DNA from: Algicella marina
Lineage (GTDB): Bacteria > Pseudomonadota > Alphaproteobacteria > Rhodobacterales > Rhodobacteraceae
Length of the DNA: 64,000 nt
Direction: 5' to 3'
Assembly (NCBI RefSeq): GCF_009931615.1
Contig: NZ_CP046620.1
Coordinates: 2,836,501-2,900,500, forward strand
This document shows positions 8,569 to 20,282 of the stretch, piece by piece. The number at the start of each line of letters is the position of its first letter. Position 1 is the stretch's first letter. Position numbers and translations under genes: made by a program. The notes below the pieces were generated by a model that saw only the letters and a list, made by a program, of their open reading frames with translations, was not told where the DNA came from and did no database searches.

Positions 8569-9372
8569 TCAATGCCTGGCAGCATGTTTCTGCCAGAACG
8601 GCCGCAGCCGTTTGGCGATGCGAGCCGGATGCGTCACCGGCAACATGTGCCCGGCTTCCTTCACTTGCGATATCGAGACGTCCGGTACGGTCTTGCGAAT
8701 GGCCCGTGCAACAGCCCTTACAATCGGCTGGGTATCGCTGCCGTTGATGATTTGCACAGGCACCTCCAGTCCTTTCAGAGCCTCCAGAGTCATTCGGTTG
8801 GCGCCTTCAGGTTTCAGAATCGCTGGCTCCGACGCTCGGATCAGCGGCATCATTGTTTCGATGTCCTTCCGTCGCTTCGGCTTCAGCCCGGCGAATGGCT
8901 CCGCACCCCACATGTTCACAAACATCTCAGCGGCAAGGGCGTAATCCTCCGCCTCAAACGCCGCGCCAAGCGGGCCCAATGCCTTCGTGTAGCGGTTGTA
9001 GACCTTGTCACCGGCATCGTGCGCCAGGACGAAATAGACAGGTTCGATAAGCGTCAGGCTCTGGACGATCTCCGGTCGTTCCACCGCCAACCGCAAGGCC
9101 ACCGTTGCGCCGAAGGAATGGCCCACAAGGTGTACGTGCGCTGGAGGGCACACCGTCATCGCATCCTCCATTGCCTGCCTCTGGATATCCCGCCATTTTT
9201 CGTAGCCCGTGCCGCCGTGACCCGGCAGGTCCGGTGCGATCAGACAATAATCCCCCAGCCGCTTCCACACCGGCGCCCAGGACTTTGCCGAGGCTAACGC
9301 CGCGTGCAGAAAAACAGCCGGGCGCCCGAGCGGATCACCGCCGCGTTCGACGTGAAGTGACCGCGTCGTCAC
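8569..9372 (-). CDS. Alpha/beta-fold hydrolase
   Basis: 267 residues. The nucleophile elbow GHSFGA (around residue 95), an oxyanion-type FLHAALASAKSW near the N-terminus, and the histidine in EAGHMLP close to the C-terminus give the expected catalytic layout. The substrate cannot be inferred. The start is a GTG at 9372, three bases after the stop of the upstream isomerase gene, so the pair forms an operon on the minus strand. Confidence 0.88.
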   Translation of the reverse strand: MTTRSLHVERGGDPLGRPAVFLHAALASAKSWAPVWKRLGDYCLIAPDLPGHGGTGYEKWRDIQRQAMEDAMTVCPPAHVHLVGHSFGATVALRLAVERPEIVQSLTLIEPVYFVLAHDAGDKVYNRYTKALGPLGAAFEAEDYALAAEMFVNMWGAEPFAGLKPKRRKDIETMMPLIRASEPAILKPEGANRMTLEALKGLEVPVQIINGSDTQPIVRAVARAIRKTVPDVSISQVKEAGHMLPVTHPARIAKRLRPFWQKHAARH

Positions 9373-9375
9373 CCA

Positions 9376-9966
9376 TCACTCTCCCAAGTGCCGATCCAGG
9401 TAATCCAGGCGGTCTTGCCCCCAGAAACACTCTTCACCCACCACATAGAACGGTGAGCCGAAAACGCCCGCATCCAATGCCTCATTCGTATTGCGCTCGA
9501 ACGTCTCGACCGCACTCAGCATCCCCTTCGTACCGAGATCCGCATCAAAGCCGGCAGCAATCAGACACTCACTCACTATATCGTCGTCGGCAATGTTCTT
9601 CTCTTCCGCCCAGCACGCCCGCATCAATCCATGTGTCAGGGCACCGATATCGCCTCCACCGGCCTTCGCCGCCGAGATAATCGCCGCGGAAGATGGCACC
9701 GGGTTGGCTGGCCAGAACGCAGGTTTCAGCGTAATCGGCAACCCTTCATGGGCAGCAATGCGCTTCAATTCCTGAAGTCGATACTTTTGCCGGTTCGGAT
9801 GCCTGTCCTTCGGCGGCACAAAACCTGTCTTCTGGCCGAGTTCCATCAGGTTGAAAGGCTTGTAGTTGATCGTAGCCCCGCGCCGCGCCGCTATAGCCTC
9901 CAATTTCTGGCCCGCAAGATAAGTAAAAGGAGAAATCGTCGTGAAGTAGTAGTCGATCTCGGCCAT
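9376..9966 (-). CDS. DsbA-family 2-hydroxychromene-2-carboxylate isomerase-like protein
   Basis: 196 residues from ATG 9966. The opening EIDYYFTTISPFTYLAG is the typical thioredoxin-fold start of HCCA isomerase / kappa-class GST relatives, with a serine-proline where DsbA has its CxxC. The C-terminus GVFGSPFYVVGEECFWGQDRL carries the conserved cis-proline motif and the WGQDRL ending. Known members are glutathione-dependent isomerases of aromatic degradation; this copy has no aromatic catabolism genes nearby, so its substrate is open. It is coupled to the downstream hydrolase. Confidence 0.9.
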   Translation of the reverse strand: MAEIDYYFTTISPFTYLAGQKLEAIAARRGATINYKPFNLMELGQKTGFVPPKDRHPNRQKYRLQELKRIAAHEGLPITLKPAFWPANPVPSSAAIISAAKAGGGDIGALTHGLMRACWAEEKNIADDDIVSECLIAAGFDADLGTKGMLSAVETFERNTNEALDAGVFGSPFYVVGEECFWGQDRLDYLDRHLGE

Positions 9967-10027
9967 GGTTCGCCCCCTGTTTCCCGGTTCCTGCCGGATA
10001 GGCTTTCGCCCCACATAAATCAAGGTC

Positions 10028-10045
10028 ACCTGCCTGCTGGCAGGT
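10028..10045 (+). other. Leader hairpin ahead of the prs operon
   Basis: ACCTGCC and GGCAGGT form a perfect 7-bp stem around TGCT, ending a few bases before the Shine-Dalgarno of the 33-codon ORF. It could modulate translation initiation or be part of an operator. Confidence 0.4.
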
Positions 10046-10058
10046 CAAAGGGGCTGCA

Positions 10059-10160
10059 ATGAAGCCATCGCTCACCGAATCCCGCGCCCGCCTCTATGAA
10101 ATTCCCATCGGGGATGCTAAGGCGCGGTTGTGGTGGGCGGTAGCAGAGGACCGACGATGA
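10059..10160 (+). CDS. Putative 33-residue protein translationally coupled to prs
   Basis: ATG 10059 is preceded by an AAAGGGG Shine-Dalgarno, and the frame runs for 33 codons to TGA 10158-10160. The stop overlaps the prs ATG by four bases (ATGA). The peptide starts [15 protein letters not shown] and contains a WW pair. I do not recognise it. It may be a genuine small protein or a leader whose translation sets prs expression. The precise coupling and good ribosome site are the evidence that it is translated. Confidence 0.55.
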   Translation: MKPSLTESRARLYEIPIGDAKARLWWAVAEDRR

Positions 10161-11170
10161 ACGCGAAGCAACCAAAGCTTATTTCCGGCAATTCGAACAA
10201 GGAACTCGCGTCGGCCGTCGCCCGCAGGATGAGCTTTCATCGCGGCGAAAAGGTCCAACTCTGCAATGCTCGGGTGGAGCGGTTTAACGACGCTGAAATC
10301 TTCGTTGAGGTTTTTGAGAATGTCCGTGGTGAAGACATGTTCATCATCCAGTCCACATCCAATCCTGCGAACGATAACCTTATGGAATTGCTAATCATTT
10401 CCGATGCATTGCGCCGTTCCTCCGCCGCACGGATCACCGCTGTCATTCCCTATTTTGGTTATGCGCGGCAGGACCGCCGCACCAAGGCCCGCACACCGAT
10501 TTCCGCAAAGCTCGTGGCTAACCTGATAACCGAAGCCGGGATCGAGCGGGTGCTAACGATGGATCTGCACGCAGCCCAGATTCAGGGCTTCTTCGACATT
10601 CCGGTGGATAACCTCTACGCCGCGCCCGTTTTTGCGCTCGATATCCAGCATCATTTCAAGAATCTGTCAGAGATCACCGTCGTCTCACCTGATGTTGGCG
10701 GTGTGGGACGCGCCCGTGAACTGGCGGAGCGAATCGGCGCGGATCTGGCCATTGTCGACAAGCGTCGCGCCGCACCGGGTGAAATCGCCGCGATGACGGT
10801 GATCGGCGAAGTGAAGGACCGCAGCTGCATTATCGTTGACGACATCTGCGATACCGCTGGCACACTCTGCAAGGCTGCCGACCTGCTGAAGGAGACCGGT
10901 GCGAAAGAAGTTCACGCCTACATCAGTCACGGCGTCCTTTCCGGTCCGGCTGTGGAACGTATCTCCAAATCGGCGATGAAGAGCCTCGTGATCACCGACA
11001 GCATCCAGCCGACAGCGGCGATCCTCGACACACCGAACATCCGCATCATTCCCACCGCCCCGATGTTCGCGCAGGCAATCCAGAATATTGCCAACGGCAC
11101 GTCCGTCTCATCGCTATTCGATCGTTCGTCGCTCGCCCCCATCTACGAAGCGGCCTACCCCGCCGCCTGA
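10157..11170 (+). CDS. prs: Ribose-phosphate pyrophosphokinase (PRPP synthetase)
   Basis: 337 residues. The enzyme transfers pyrophosphate from ATP to ribose-5-phosphate to make PRPP for purine, pyrimidine, histidine and NAD synthesis. Visible are the N-terminal [12 protein letters not shown], the flexible-loop region [17 protein letters not shown], the [18 protein letters not shown] regulatory segment, and the PRPP-binding loop [12 protein letters not shown] chose ATG 10157 because family members begin just before the KLISG strand. It overlaps the 33-codon ORF upstream, and its 3' end overlaps the convergent sulfotransferase-like gene by 16 bp. Confidence 0.97.
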   Translation: MNAKQPKLISGNSNKELASAVARRMSFHRGEKVQLCNARVERFNDAEIFVEVFENVRGEDMFIIQSTSNPANDNLMELLIISDALRRSSAARITAVIPYFGYARQDRRTKARTPISAKLVANLITEAGIERVLTMDLHAAQIQGFFDIPVDNLYAAPVFALDIQHHFKNLSEITVVSPDVGGVGRARELAERIGADLAIVDKRRAAPGEIAAMTVIGEVKDRSCIIVDDICDTAGTLCKAADLLKETGAKEVHAYISHGVLSGPAVERISKSAMKSLVITDSIQPTAAILDTPNIRIIPTAPMFAQAIQNIANGTSVSSLFDRSSLAPIYEAAYPAA

Positions 11171-12168
11171 TCGCGTAACTTTCGGTTCCGTTGACGCGCC
11201 CTGCGCAGTTTCTCGCGCAGGTCCGCCTGTTCATCCAGTGCGGCTTTCAAAGCTGCACCGATGTCGGCCAGCGTTTTGTCGTCGAAAATGACGTTGCGAT
11301 CGACCACGTGGTCCTGCAACTCCGGTTCCGGCAATTCCACGCCGAACGTTTCTCGCAAATAGGCCAGGTTGCGCTCGATCAAAGGAGCCAAGGCCTCCAG
11401 CCTTTCCCTCGGAACTGACGCCTTCGGGCCGCCGATCGACGCCAGCAGATCCAGAAGCGGCTTGTTGTGGCTGAGATCGCCGCCGCGAGCATTCATAGCG
11501 CTCTTGATCAACAAGGCCCCCTGCGAAAGCCCTTCATTCGTGCGCACCACCGTAAGCTCCGCAAATAGAGAATCGTCGCCGATTGCTCCGCAAAATTCGG
11601 CTACCGGCCCGCCCTTCGGCCAGAGCGATGGATGAAAGGGACGAACTTGCACAGCCTGCCGGCCAAAGGCGGCAATCCAGGGTGACAGCACCTGCTCATA
11701 ATCCTCCAGCGACCGCTCGAGCGGTGTGTCGATCGTCGCCCCCGCGGACTTTACCATTTCCGTGAGCATGGATGGCAGACGGCTCAGCGGATGGCGGACG
11801 TAGTAAAGAACGACAACCTTGCGGGAGATTCTCCCGAAGAACGCTGCCATCCTGCCGATTTCTTCCGAACGCAGGAAAAGCGCCTCTTCCGTGCTGAAGA
11901 TCGCGGCACCGCCTCGCTCCGACGCAACCGTCATGACATCGACAGCTCGTTGGCCCCAACCGTCCATGTAGGCCAGACCGCGCCGCCGTACCATATCCGG
12001 ATAGACGCGCATCGGATTGTCCGCGAAATGTGCCAACACGCCGCCACGGTCTGGCACGAACCAAAAATTGTGGCGAGCAAGGGCATCCTTGCTCGCCATC
12101 AAAGATTTTTGGATGGAAGTCGTGGCGGTCTTGTGCGCCCCGATGTGGCAGTAGAGCGTGTCGAACAC
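11155..12168 (-). CDS. Sulfotransferase-like protein at the end of the atp operon
   Basis: 337 residues. The start [16 protein letters not shown] resembles the 5'-phosphosulfate-binding loop of PAPS-dependent sulfotransferases, and [15 protein letters not shown] near residue 120 resembles the 3'-phosphate-binding motif. The C-terminus ends in a basic, probably coiled tail ([16 protein letters not shown]). It begins 10 bp after atpC on the same strand, so it is likely cotranscribed with the ATP synthase genes, although its product has no known link to them. Its 3' end overlaps prs. The acceptor substrate is unknown; capsule, LPS or another glycan is possible. Confidence 0.75.
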   Translation of the reverse strand: MFDTLYCHIGAHKTATTSIQKSLMASKDALARHNFWFVPDRGGVLAHFADNPMRVYPDMVRRRGLAYMDGWGQRAVDVMTVASERGGAAIFSTEEALFLRSEEIGRMAAFFGRISRKVVVLYYVRHPLSRLPSMLTEMVKSAGATIDTPLERSLEDYEQVLSPWIAAFGRQAVQVRPFHPSLWPKGGPVAEFCGAIGDDSLFAELTVVRTNEGLSQGALLIKSAMNARGGDLSHNKPLLDLLASIGGPKASVPRERLEALAPLIERNLAYLRETFGVELPEPELQDHVVDRNVIFDDKTLADIGAALKAALDEQADLREKLRRARQRNRKLRDQAAG

Positions 12169-12178
12169 GCTCCTGCCC

Positions 12179-12562
12179 TCAGCTCACGCGGGCAGACAAC
12201 GTCTCGAAATCGTTGATCCGCTGTGCCACGGCTGCCTTCGCAGATGGATCGGCGATTTCAAGCGACTCGCGAGCTTCCGTTACGAGGCCAGACAGCATTT
12301 CCGGGCTGAACTCCGAACGCAGGACCGCCTGCTCCGCCAGCACGGACGCGCCTTCGGGGGAAATCTCGGCAAATCCACCCGTTACGACGTATTCCTGCGT
12401 ACCCTCGCCCGACGTCACCGTCAGAATGCCCGGCCGCAAGGTCGTCACCGTCGGCGCGTGGTTGCCCATCACGGCCATATCCCCTTCCATGCCGGGGATC
12501 TGAACCATGGAGACCTCCGCCGAAAGCAGCTGCCGCTCGGGTGTCACGATATCAAGATGCAT
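12179..12562 (-). CDS. atpC: F1F0 ATP synthase epsilon subunit
   Basis: 127 residues. The beginning MHLDIVTPERQLLSAEV and the strand GMEGDMAVMGNHAPTVTTLRPG are the conserved beta-barrel of epsilon. The subunit sits on the gamma central stalk, couples it to the c-ring and can inhibit ATP hydrolysis. It is the last canonical gene of the atpHAGDC operon. A strong hairpin lies in the 51-bp gap from atpD. Confidence 0.97.
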   Translation of the reverse strand: MHLDIVTPERQLLSAEVSMVQIPGMEGDMAVMGNHAPTVTTLRPGILTVTSGEGTQEYVVTGGFAEISPEGASVLAEQAVLRSEFSPEMLSGLVTEARESLEIADPSAKAAVAQRINDFETLSARVS

Positions 12563-12588
12563 GCGTCAGGTTTCCTTGTTGCCATGCC

Positions 12589-12606
12589 GGGGGCCCGAGG
12601 GCCCCC
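12589..12606 (-). other. Intercistronic hairpin between atpD and atpC
   Basis: GGGGGCCC and GGGCCCCC flank only GA. The very GC-rich stem has no following T-run, so it is more likely an RNA-stability or partial-attenuation element than a full terminator. It could lower atpC expression relative to atpD, matching the 1:3 subunit ratio. Confidence 0.45.
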
Positions 12607-12613
12607 AACGTCA

Positions 12614-14934
<2,321 letters not shown>

Positions 14935-14961
14935 GTGCCGGTCTCCCTAGTCTGTCCGGCT

Positions 14962-16494
14962 TCAGGCGAAATCTTTGGTGTAAGCGTCGAGAACACCCTT
15001 GATCGTTTCCTCTAGATCACCGGCAACCTTGCGGTCATTGTTGGTGATGTCGGCCAGCAGGTCGGCGTGGCTGTTGCGCAGAAGGTTCAGAAGTCCCTTC
15101 TCGTAGCGGCCCACGGCATCCACGGCGATCTTGTCGAGGTAGCCGTTGGAACCGGCGTAAATCACGATGACCTGCTCGGCAGTGGTCAATGGCGAATACT
15201 GAGGCTGTTTCAGCAGTTCCGTCAGGCGCGCACCACGGTTCAGCAAGCGCTGCGTCGCGGCGTCAAGATCGGAACCGAACTGTGCGAAGGCCGCCATCTC
15301 ACGATACTGCGCCAGTTCCAGTTTGATGGAGCCGGCAACCGATTTCATCGCCTTCGTTTGGGCAGAGGAACCAACGCGGGAAACGGAAAGGCCGGTGTTC
15401 ACGGCAGGACGGATGCCCTGGAAGAACAGTTCGGTTTCCAGGAAGATCTGGCCGTCGGTGATCGAGATCACGTTGGTCGGAATAAATGCCGACACGTCGC
15501 CGCCCTGTGTTTCAATGATCGGCAGCGCCGTCAGGGAGCCTGACCCATTGTCCTCGTTCAGCTTCGCCGAACGCTCCAGCAGACGGGAGTGAAGGTAGAA
15601 AACGTCACCCGGGTAGGCTTCGCGGCCCGGCGGACGACGCAGCAGCAGGGACATCTGGCGGTAGGCGACGGCCTGCTTGGAGAGGTCATCGTAGATTGCC
15701 AGAGCATGCATGCCGTTGTCGCGGAAGAACTCGGCCATCGCGGTGGCGGAATACGGAGCCAGGTACTGCATCGGCGCCGGCTCGGACGCTGTAGCGGCAA
15801 CAACGATGGAGTATTCCATCGCACCCGTTTCCTCGAGTTTCTTGACGAGCTGCGCAACGGTGGAGCGCTTTTGGCCGATGGCCACATAGACGCAGTAGAG
15901 CTTTTTGCTCTCGTCGTCCGTGTCGTTCACAGATTTCTGGTTCAGCACGGTGTCCAGTGCAACGGCGGATTTACCGGTCTGGCGGTCACCGATGATCAGC
16001 TCGCGCTGGCCGCGTCCGATGGGGATCAGCGCGTCGATGGCCTTCAGGCCGGTCGACATCGGCTCATGCACGGATTTACGCGGGATAATGCCCGGCGCCT
16101 TGACGTCCGCAACGCGGCGCTCAGTCGCTTCGATCGGGCCCTTGCCGTCGATGGGATTGCCGAGACCGTCCACTACGCGTCCAAGCAGGCCCTTACCCAC
16201 CGGAACGTCCACGATAGAGTTCGTGCGCTTGACGGTATCGCCTTCCTTGATGTCACGGTCGGAACCGAAGATCACGACGCCCACATTGTCGATCTCGAGG
16301 TTCAGAGCCATGCCCCGGATACCGCCGGGAAATTCGACCATCTCGCCAGCCTGCACGTTGTCCAGCCCATGCACACGCGCGATCCCGTCGCCCACGCTCA
16401 GCACGCGGCCGACTTCAGCCACCTCTGCATCCTGGCCGAAGTTCTTGATCTGGTCCTTGAGGATCGCAGAAATCTCTGAAGCTTGGATCGCCAT
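14962..16494 (-). CDS. atpA: F1F0 ATP synthase alpha subunit
   Basis: 510 residues. The Walker [10 protein letters not shown] near residue 170 and the signature [14 protein letters not shown] are present, with the N-terminal [11 protein letters not shown] typical of alphaproteobacterial alpha subunits. Alpha is the non-catalytic nucleotide-binding partner of beta in F1. The gene starts one base after the atpH stop codon. Confidence 0.99.
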   Translation of the reverse strand: MAIQASEISAILKDQIKNFGQDAEVAEVGRVLSVGDGIARVHGLDNVQAGEMVEFPGGIRGMALNLEIDNVGVVIFGSDRDIKEGDTVKRTNSIVDVPVGKGLLGRVVDGLGNPIDGKGPIEATERRVADVKAPGIIPRKSVHEPMSTGLKAIDALIPIGRGQRELIIGDRQTGKSAVALDTVLNQKSVNDTDDESKKLYCVYVAIGQKRSTVAQLVKKLEETGAMEYSIVVAATASEPAPMQYLAPYSATAMAEFFRDNGMHALAIYDDLSKQAVAYRQMSLLLRRPPGREAYPGDVFYLHSRLLERSAKLNEDNGSGSLTALPIIETQGGDVSAFIPTNVISITDGQIFLETELFFQGIRPAVNTGLSVSRVGSSAQTKAMKSVAGSIKLELAQYREMAAFAQFGSDLDAATQRLLNRGARLTELLKQPQYSPLTTAEQVIVIYAGSNGYLDKIAVDAVGRYEKGLLNLLRNSHADLLADITNNDRKVAGDLEETIKGVLDAYTKDFA

Positions 16495-16495
16495 A

Positions 16496-17062
16496 TTATC
16501 CGACCTCTTTCATAGCATTTTGAAGTTTGTTGAGTTTGGCGCGAATGGATGTGTCGATCATCCGCGAACCGACCTTGACGACGAGTCCACCGATCAGGCT
16601 TTCGTCCACGGTCGTGTCAATCTTGATGTCCTGGCCAATGGCTGACTTGAGCGCCTTGGCGAGTTCCTTTTTCTGTTCATCGCTCAGCGCCTTGGCGGAA
16701 CGCACCTCCGCCGTCACCTCACCGCGCTCCTGTGCGATCAGGCCGCGGACCGATTTGATCATGGCCGGCAATACGAACAGGCGGCGCTTGCTCGCCATCA
16801 GCGCAAGTGTGTTAGCGACGAGCGAGCCCAGCCCCATTTTCTCGGCTATTGCCGAAATCGCGGAACCCTGCTGGGTACGGGTATAGATCGGTGAGGAAAT
16901 AACGTCCCTCAGATCCGCGCTTTCGTCCAGCGCGGCGGACAGTGCCTCGATGTCACCCTCCAGCCCGTCAATACCTTTGGCGTCCTTGGCCAGTTCGAAC
17001 AGTGCCGTGGCGTAGCGGCCTGCAATCCCGGATGTAAGAGAAGCGGTATCTGACACGTTCAC
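16496..17062 (-). CDS. atpH: F1F0 ATP synthase delta subunit
   Basis: 188 residues with a GTG start at 17062. Features are [16 protein letters not shown] near the N-terminus and the C-terminal signature [20 protein letters not shown]. Delta forms the peripheral stalk joining F1 to the b subunits. It is the first gene of the operon. The F0 genes atpB, atpE and atpF are not in this window, consistent with the split F1/F0 operons of alphaproteobacteria. Confidence 0.98.
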   Translation of the reverse strand: MNVSDTASLTSGIAGRYATALFELAKDAKGIDGLEGDIEALSAALDESADLRDVISSPIYTRTQQGSAISAIAEKMGLGSLVANTLALMASKRRLFVLPAMIKSVRGLIAQERGEVTAEVRSAKALSDEQKKELAKALKSAIGQDIKIDTTVDESLIGGLVVKVGSRMIDTSIRAKLNKLQNAMKEVG

Positions 17063-17364
17063 CCCGTTTGTGGTTGAAGCCGGATCGTCTTCGCAAACCA
17101 GCCGTGCGGATGCGTCGCCACACCCGATGAAATCGGCGCGGTGATAGCAGAGCCTCTGTCATGTGGCAAGCACGCATGGCGGAACGAAGAGGAAAGCAGA
17201 GACCAATATAGCAAGCGCTTTGGCCGAGATCACATCCACCTGCGACGCTTTGCGCATTTCATTTTGTTGCAACAAGTGAAGATCGGCGAATCTTCGGCGC
17301 AGATACGGCCCGGTGAGCCCGATAGTTATGCCGTTTCTACTATGTCAGTATGTCTTGGATGTGT
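17063..17364. other. Noncoding promoter region upstream of the atp operon
   Basis: About 300 bp with no gene. It contains a perfect 12-bp palindrome TTGTTGCAACAA (17264-17275) about 200 bp before atpH. The region probably holds the atp promoter, but I cannot assign -35/-10 boxes with confidence. Confidence 0.5.
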
Positions 17365-17388
17365 CCGGCGGGCGCAATCGCCCGCCGG
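17365..17388 (-). terminator. Hairpin downstream of the TRAP binding-protein gene
   Basis: A perfect 10-bp stem (CCGGCGGGCG with its complement) around a 4-base loop, 15 bp after the stop codon of the minus-strand gene. No T-run follows, so its efficiency as an intrinsic terminator is uncertain. Confidence 0.55.
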
Positions 17389-17403
17389 TGTATCAATAAG
17401 GCG

Positions 17404-18429
17404 TTATTCTTTCACGAGGCCGAGCTGCCGCAGGTAGCCCATGTGGCTCTCGACCAGGGCTTCGGCTTCCGGTGATGTCGCGAACTCGGGCCAGGAGGCC
17501 TGCGCCGCATCACGGAACGCCTGACGGTCTTCCTCGGCCCAGTTGTAGAGCGTCACGCCCTGTTCCTGAAGTTCGGCCGCCGCTTCCGCGTTCTTCTTCT
17601 CGAAGGTCAGCGCCGTGCGCAGGGCAAGGCTCTCCATCGCCACGTTCATGATCCGGCGATGCGCCTCGGGCATACCGTCCCAGACCTCCTTGTTGCAGGC
17701 GAGGTGATCGGACGGCATCGAGTGGAAACCGGGATAGTTGGCATGTTTCACGATATCATACAGGCCGAGACCCTGGTTGTTGGCGAGGCCAGAAGCGTCG
17801 GCACCGTCGATAATCCCGGTTTCCAGCGCCGTGAAGATCTCGGTGAAGTCCATGACAATCGGCGATGCGCCGAGCTTTTCAAAGATCTTGGTTTCCATGC
17901 CCGGGGGCGAACGGAATTTCCAGCCCTTGAAGTCTTCCGCCGTGCGGATCGGTTTGGACGAGGCTAGGCTTTCCTGGCCGTAAAGCCACCAGCCGACGAG
18001 CTGCATATCGTACTTGTTGTAGAGCTCCTGCGCCGCTTCCAGACCGCCACCGTAATACAGCCAGCTCAGCTGCTGATACGGAGTGTCGTAACCGCCCATG
18101 ATATCGCCAACGAACTGGAATGCAGGGTTCTTCCCGGTCTGGTAAGCGCCACCGGTCATGTCGCAATCGAGAATGCCGGTCGCCGCCGCGTCGAACGTCT
18201 CGACGGATTTCACCACGGAGGAGGCATAGAACATTTCGATGGCAATATCTCCGCCGGACATGGTCTGAACGTTGTCGACGAATTCTGCCGCCAGTTGGCC
18301 AGAGGGCGTTTCGGGTGCGTAGTGCGTCTGGATGCGCAACGTTGTCGTCTGCGCCGATGCGACACCGGCAAGTGCAGCCAGCCCGAATGCCGCTGTCGTC
18401 GCCAGAAGCGACTTGGTAATGGATTTCAT
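17404..18429 (-). CDS. TRAP transporter solute-binding protein (DctP family)
   Basis: 341 residues with a signal peptide ending at about GVASAQ (residue 26). TTLRIQTHYAPETPSG, the helix-loop around FKGWKFRSPPGMETKIFEKLGASP and the ALETGIIDGAD segment are typical of DctP receptors, which bind carboxylates such as keto acids in the periplasm; the conserved arginine is in KFRSPPG. No DctQ or DctM membrane subunits lie next to it, so it is an orphan receptor here. It stands alone between noncoding spacers. Confidence 0.92.
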   Translation of the reverse strand: MKSITKSLLATTAAFGLAALAGVASAQTTTLRIQTHYAPETPSGQLAAEFVDNVQTMSGGDIAIEMFYASSVVKSVETFDAAATGILDCDMTGGAYQTGKNPAFQFVGDIMGGYDTPYQQLSWLYYGGGLEAAQELYNKYDMQLVGWWLYGQESLASSKPIRTAEDFKGWKFRSPPGMETKIFEKLGASPIVMDFTEIFTALETGIIDGADASGLANNQGLGLYDIVKHANYPGFHSMPSDHLACNKEVWDGMPEAHRRIMNVAMESLALRTALTFEKKNAEAAAELQEQGVTLYNWAEEDRQAFRDAAQASWPEFATSPEAEALVESHMGYLRQLGLVKE

Positions 18430-18666
18430 TTTGGTCTCCCTAGTGTTTTCAATCGTTTTGTCACCGCCCGTTTATCGGGCTTGTCGCCTGCCGCGAGGGC
18501 GGTTTGAGCGAAGGCGAAGCGTTGTCCGCCAGCCTGCCCGCAGGTTCAACTGCAACGTTTCAAAAAACAATACCCTGTAATCGGGAATTTGCGAATATCG
18601 CTGCATTTGCCCAAGACATCCTACAGAAAAATGTGCCGAATGGTGGAATTTGGCACTCCGCGTGAT

Positions 18667-19482
18667 TTATCCAGCCGGCGATCGCTCACGGGGTTTCCGC
18701 CGCATCGCCGACTTGGGGAACGGCAGAACTCTGCCAAGTGCGGGCTTTGGTTTCGGCTTGGTCAGACCCTCCAGCACCTCGAGCGGCCCCGGCACGGTAA
18801 CCGGCGTGCCGCGCTTGGGTGTCGCGTAGACCTGCTTGGTGGCCTCTACCATCAGTGCGCCCGCGAAGATCTGGGCATCCATTTTCAGTCCCAGCCGTTC
18901 CCAGATTCCTGCGGTCCGTAGCCAGAAACGTTTGTGGCTCGGCGGTGAGTACAATGCCGCTGCATGCCGCTCCGCCAAAAAGTTGTGTCCCCGCAGCAAC
19001 GTCTCGACCTGCCCGAAACTATAAGGCCGGCCATAACCGAAAGGCGTCGCATCGCGCCGAGCCCAGGCTCCGGCACGGTTCGGCACGATGAAGATCACCT
19101 TGCCGCCCGGCGCCAGCACGCGGTAAATTTCCGCCAGCAACGCATCCGCACGCTCACAGGTTTCCAGGCCGTGCGCGACGATCAGCCGGTCCACGTATCC
19201 GGCAGGCAGCGGCCAACTCGTCTCTTCCACCAGCGCGGAGTGGTTCGCCTCTCCCGGTGGCCACGGCATCACACCCTGTTGGCCGGGCATCAGGCACATC
19301 ACCCGTTCGGAATCCGCCAGGAAAGGCCGCAGAAAGGGTGCGGCGAAGCCGAAACCGGCCACGACCATACCGCGCGTATCCGGCCAAAGCCGCTTCAATC
19401 CCGCCTGAAGGTTGCGCTGAGCCACCCTCCCGAGCTTGGTACGGTAGTAAAACGCCCGCAGATCAACTACGTCGAGATGCAT
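18667..19482 (-). CDS. Class I SAM-dependent methyltransferase-like protein
   Basis: 271 residues. A methyltransferase core is visible: MVVAGFGFAAPFLRPFL (motif I-like, near residue 40), PAGYVDRLIVAHGLE (motif II region) and LAEIYRVLAPGGKVIFIVPN (motif III, near residue 125). The C-terminus is proline/lysine/arginine-rich. The glycine-rich motif I is degenerate, so activity is not certain. It diverges from gloB with a 32-bp gap. The methyl acceptor is unknown. Confidence 0.8.
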   Translation of the reverse strand: MHLDVVDLRAFYYRTKLGRVAQRNLQAGLKRLWPDTRGMVVAGFGFAAPFLRPFLADSERVMCLMPGQQGVMPWPPGEANHSALVEETSWPLPAGYVDRLIVAHGLETCERADALLAEIYRVLAPGGKVIFIVPNRAGAWARRDATPFGYGRPYSFGQVETLLRGHNFLAERHAAALYSPPSHKRFWLRTAGIWERLGLKMDAQIFAGALMVEATKQVYATPKRGTPVTVPGPLEVLEGLTKPKPKPALGRVLPFPKSAMRRKPRERSPAG

Positions 19483-19514
19483 ACAGCCCTCATGCTACGC
19501 CCAAGGAGGTTCAA

Positions 19515-20282
19515 ATGGCTCCGACGATCCTAACCATCACCTGCCGCACAGACAACTACGCCTTTCTCATCCACGATGAGGACACAGGCGAGACCGCATT
19601 GGTGGATGCACCCGAGGCCGCGCCGATCATCGCCGCGCTGGAGGAGAAAGGCTGGAACCTCGACACCATTCTCATCACCCACCACCATCCCGACCATGTC
19701 GAAGGCGTCGATGAACTGCGTCAGCGCTACGGCTCGAAGGTCGTCGGCGGCAAGGCGGATGCGCACCGTCTGCCCGCTCTCGATGTCGCTGTTGCCGAAG
19801 GCGACAAGATTACAGTTACCGGCCACCCGGTGCAGGTGATCGACGTCTCCGGGCACACCGTCGGCCACATTGCATTCTACATGCCCGCAGCCTCTGCCGT
19901 CTTCACCGCCGACAGCCTCATGGCGCTTGGTTGTGGCCGCCTGTTCGAAGGCACCGCAGCGCAGATGTGGGAAAGCCTCTCGAAACTCGCGACCCTGCCG
20001 GACGACACCACTGTCTGCTCCGGCCATGAATACACAGAGGCGAATGCCCGCTTCGCGCTTACCGTCGACCCCGGGAACGAAGCGCTGAAAGCCCGCGCCC
20101 ACGCCGTCGCCGCTGCGCGCGCCGTGCACGAGCCGACCGTGCCATCAACTCTGGCGGAAGAAAAGGAAACGAACCCGTTCTTGCGTGCAGCCGACCCGGA
20201 CATCCGTGCCTATCTCGACATGGAAGATGCCACGGATGTCGAGGTCTTCGCGGAAATCCGCAAGCGCAAGGACAACTTCTGA
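19515..20282 (+). CDS. gloB: Hydroxyacylglutathione hydrolase (glyoxalase II)
   Basis: 255 residues. The metallo-beta-lactamase motif THHHPDH (residues 55-61), HTVGHIAFY and CSGHEYTEANARFAL give the binuclear metal site and the C-terminal glutathione-binding region of glyoxalase II. It hydrolyses S-lactoylglutathione to lactate and glutathione, finishing methylglyoxal detoxification. A perfect AAGGAGGT Shine-Dalgarno at 19503-19510 fixes ATG 19515; a longer upstream extension would overlap the divergent methyltransferase gene. Confidence 0.95.
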   Translation: MAPTILTITCRTDNYAFLIHDEDTGETALVDAPEAAPIIAALEEKGWNLDTILITHHHPDHVEGVDELRQRYGSKVVGGKADAHRLPALDVAVAEGDKITVTGHPVQVIDVSGHTVGHIAFYMPAASAVFTADSLMALGCGRLFEGTAAQMWESLSKLATLPDDTTVCSGHEYTEANARFALTVDPGNEALKARAHAVAAARAVHEPTVPSTLAEEKETNPFLRAADPDIRAYLDMEDATDVEVFAEIRKRKDNF

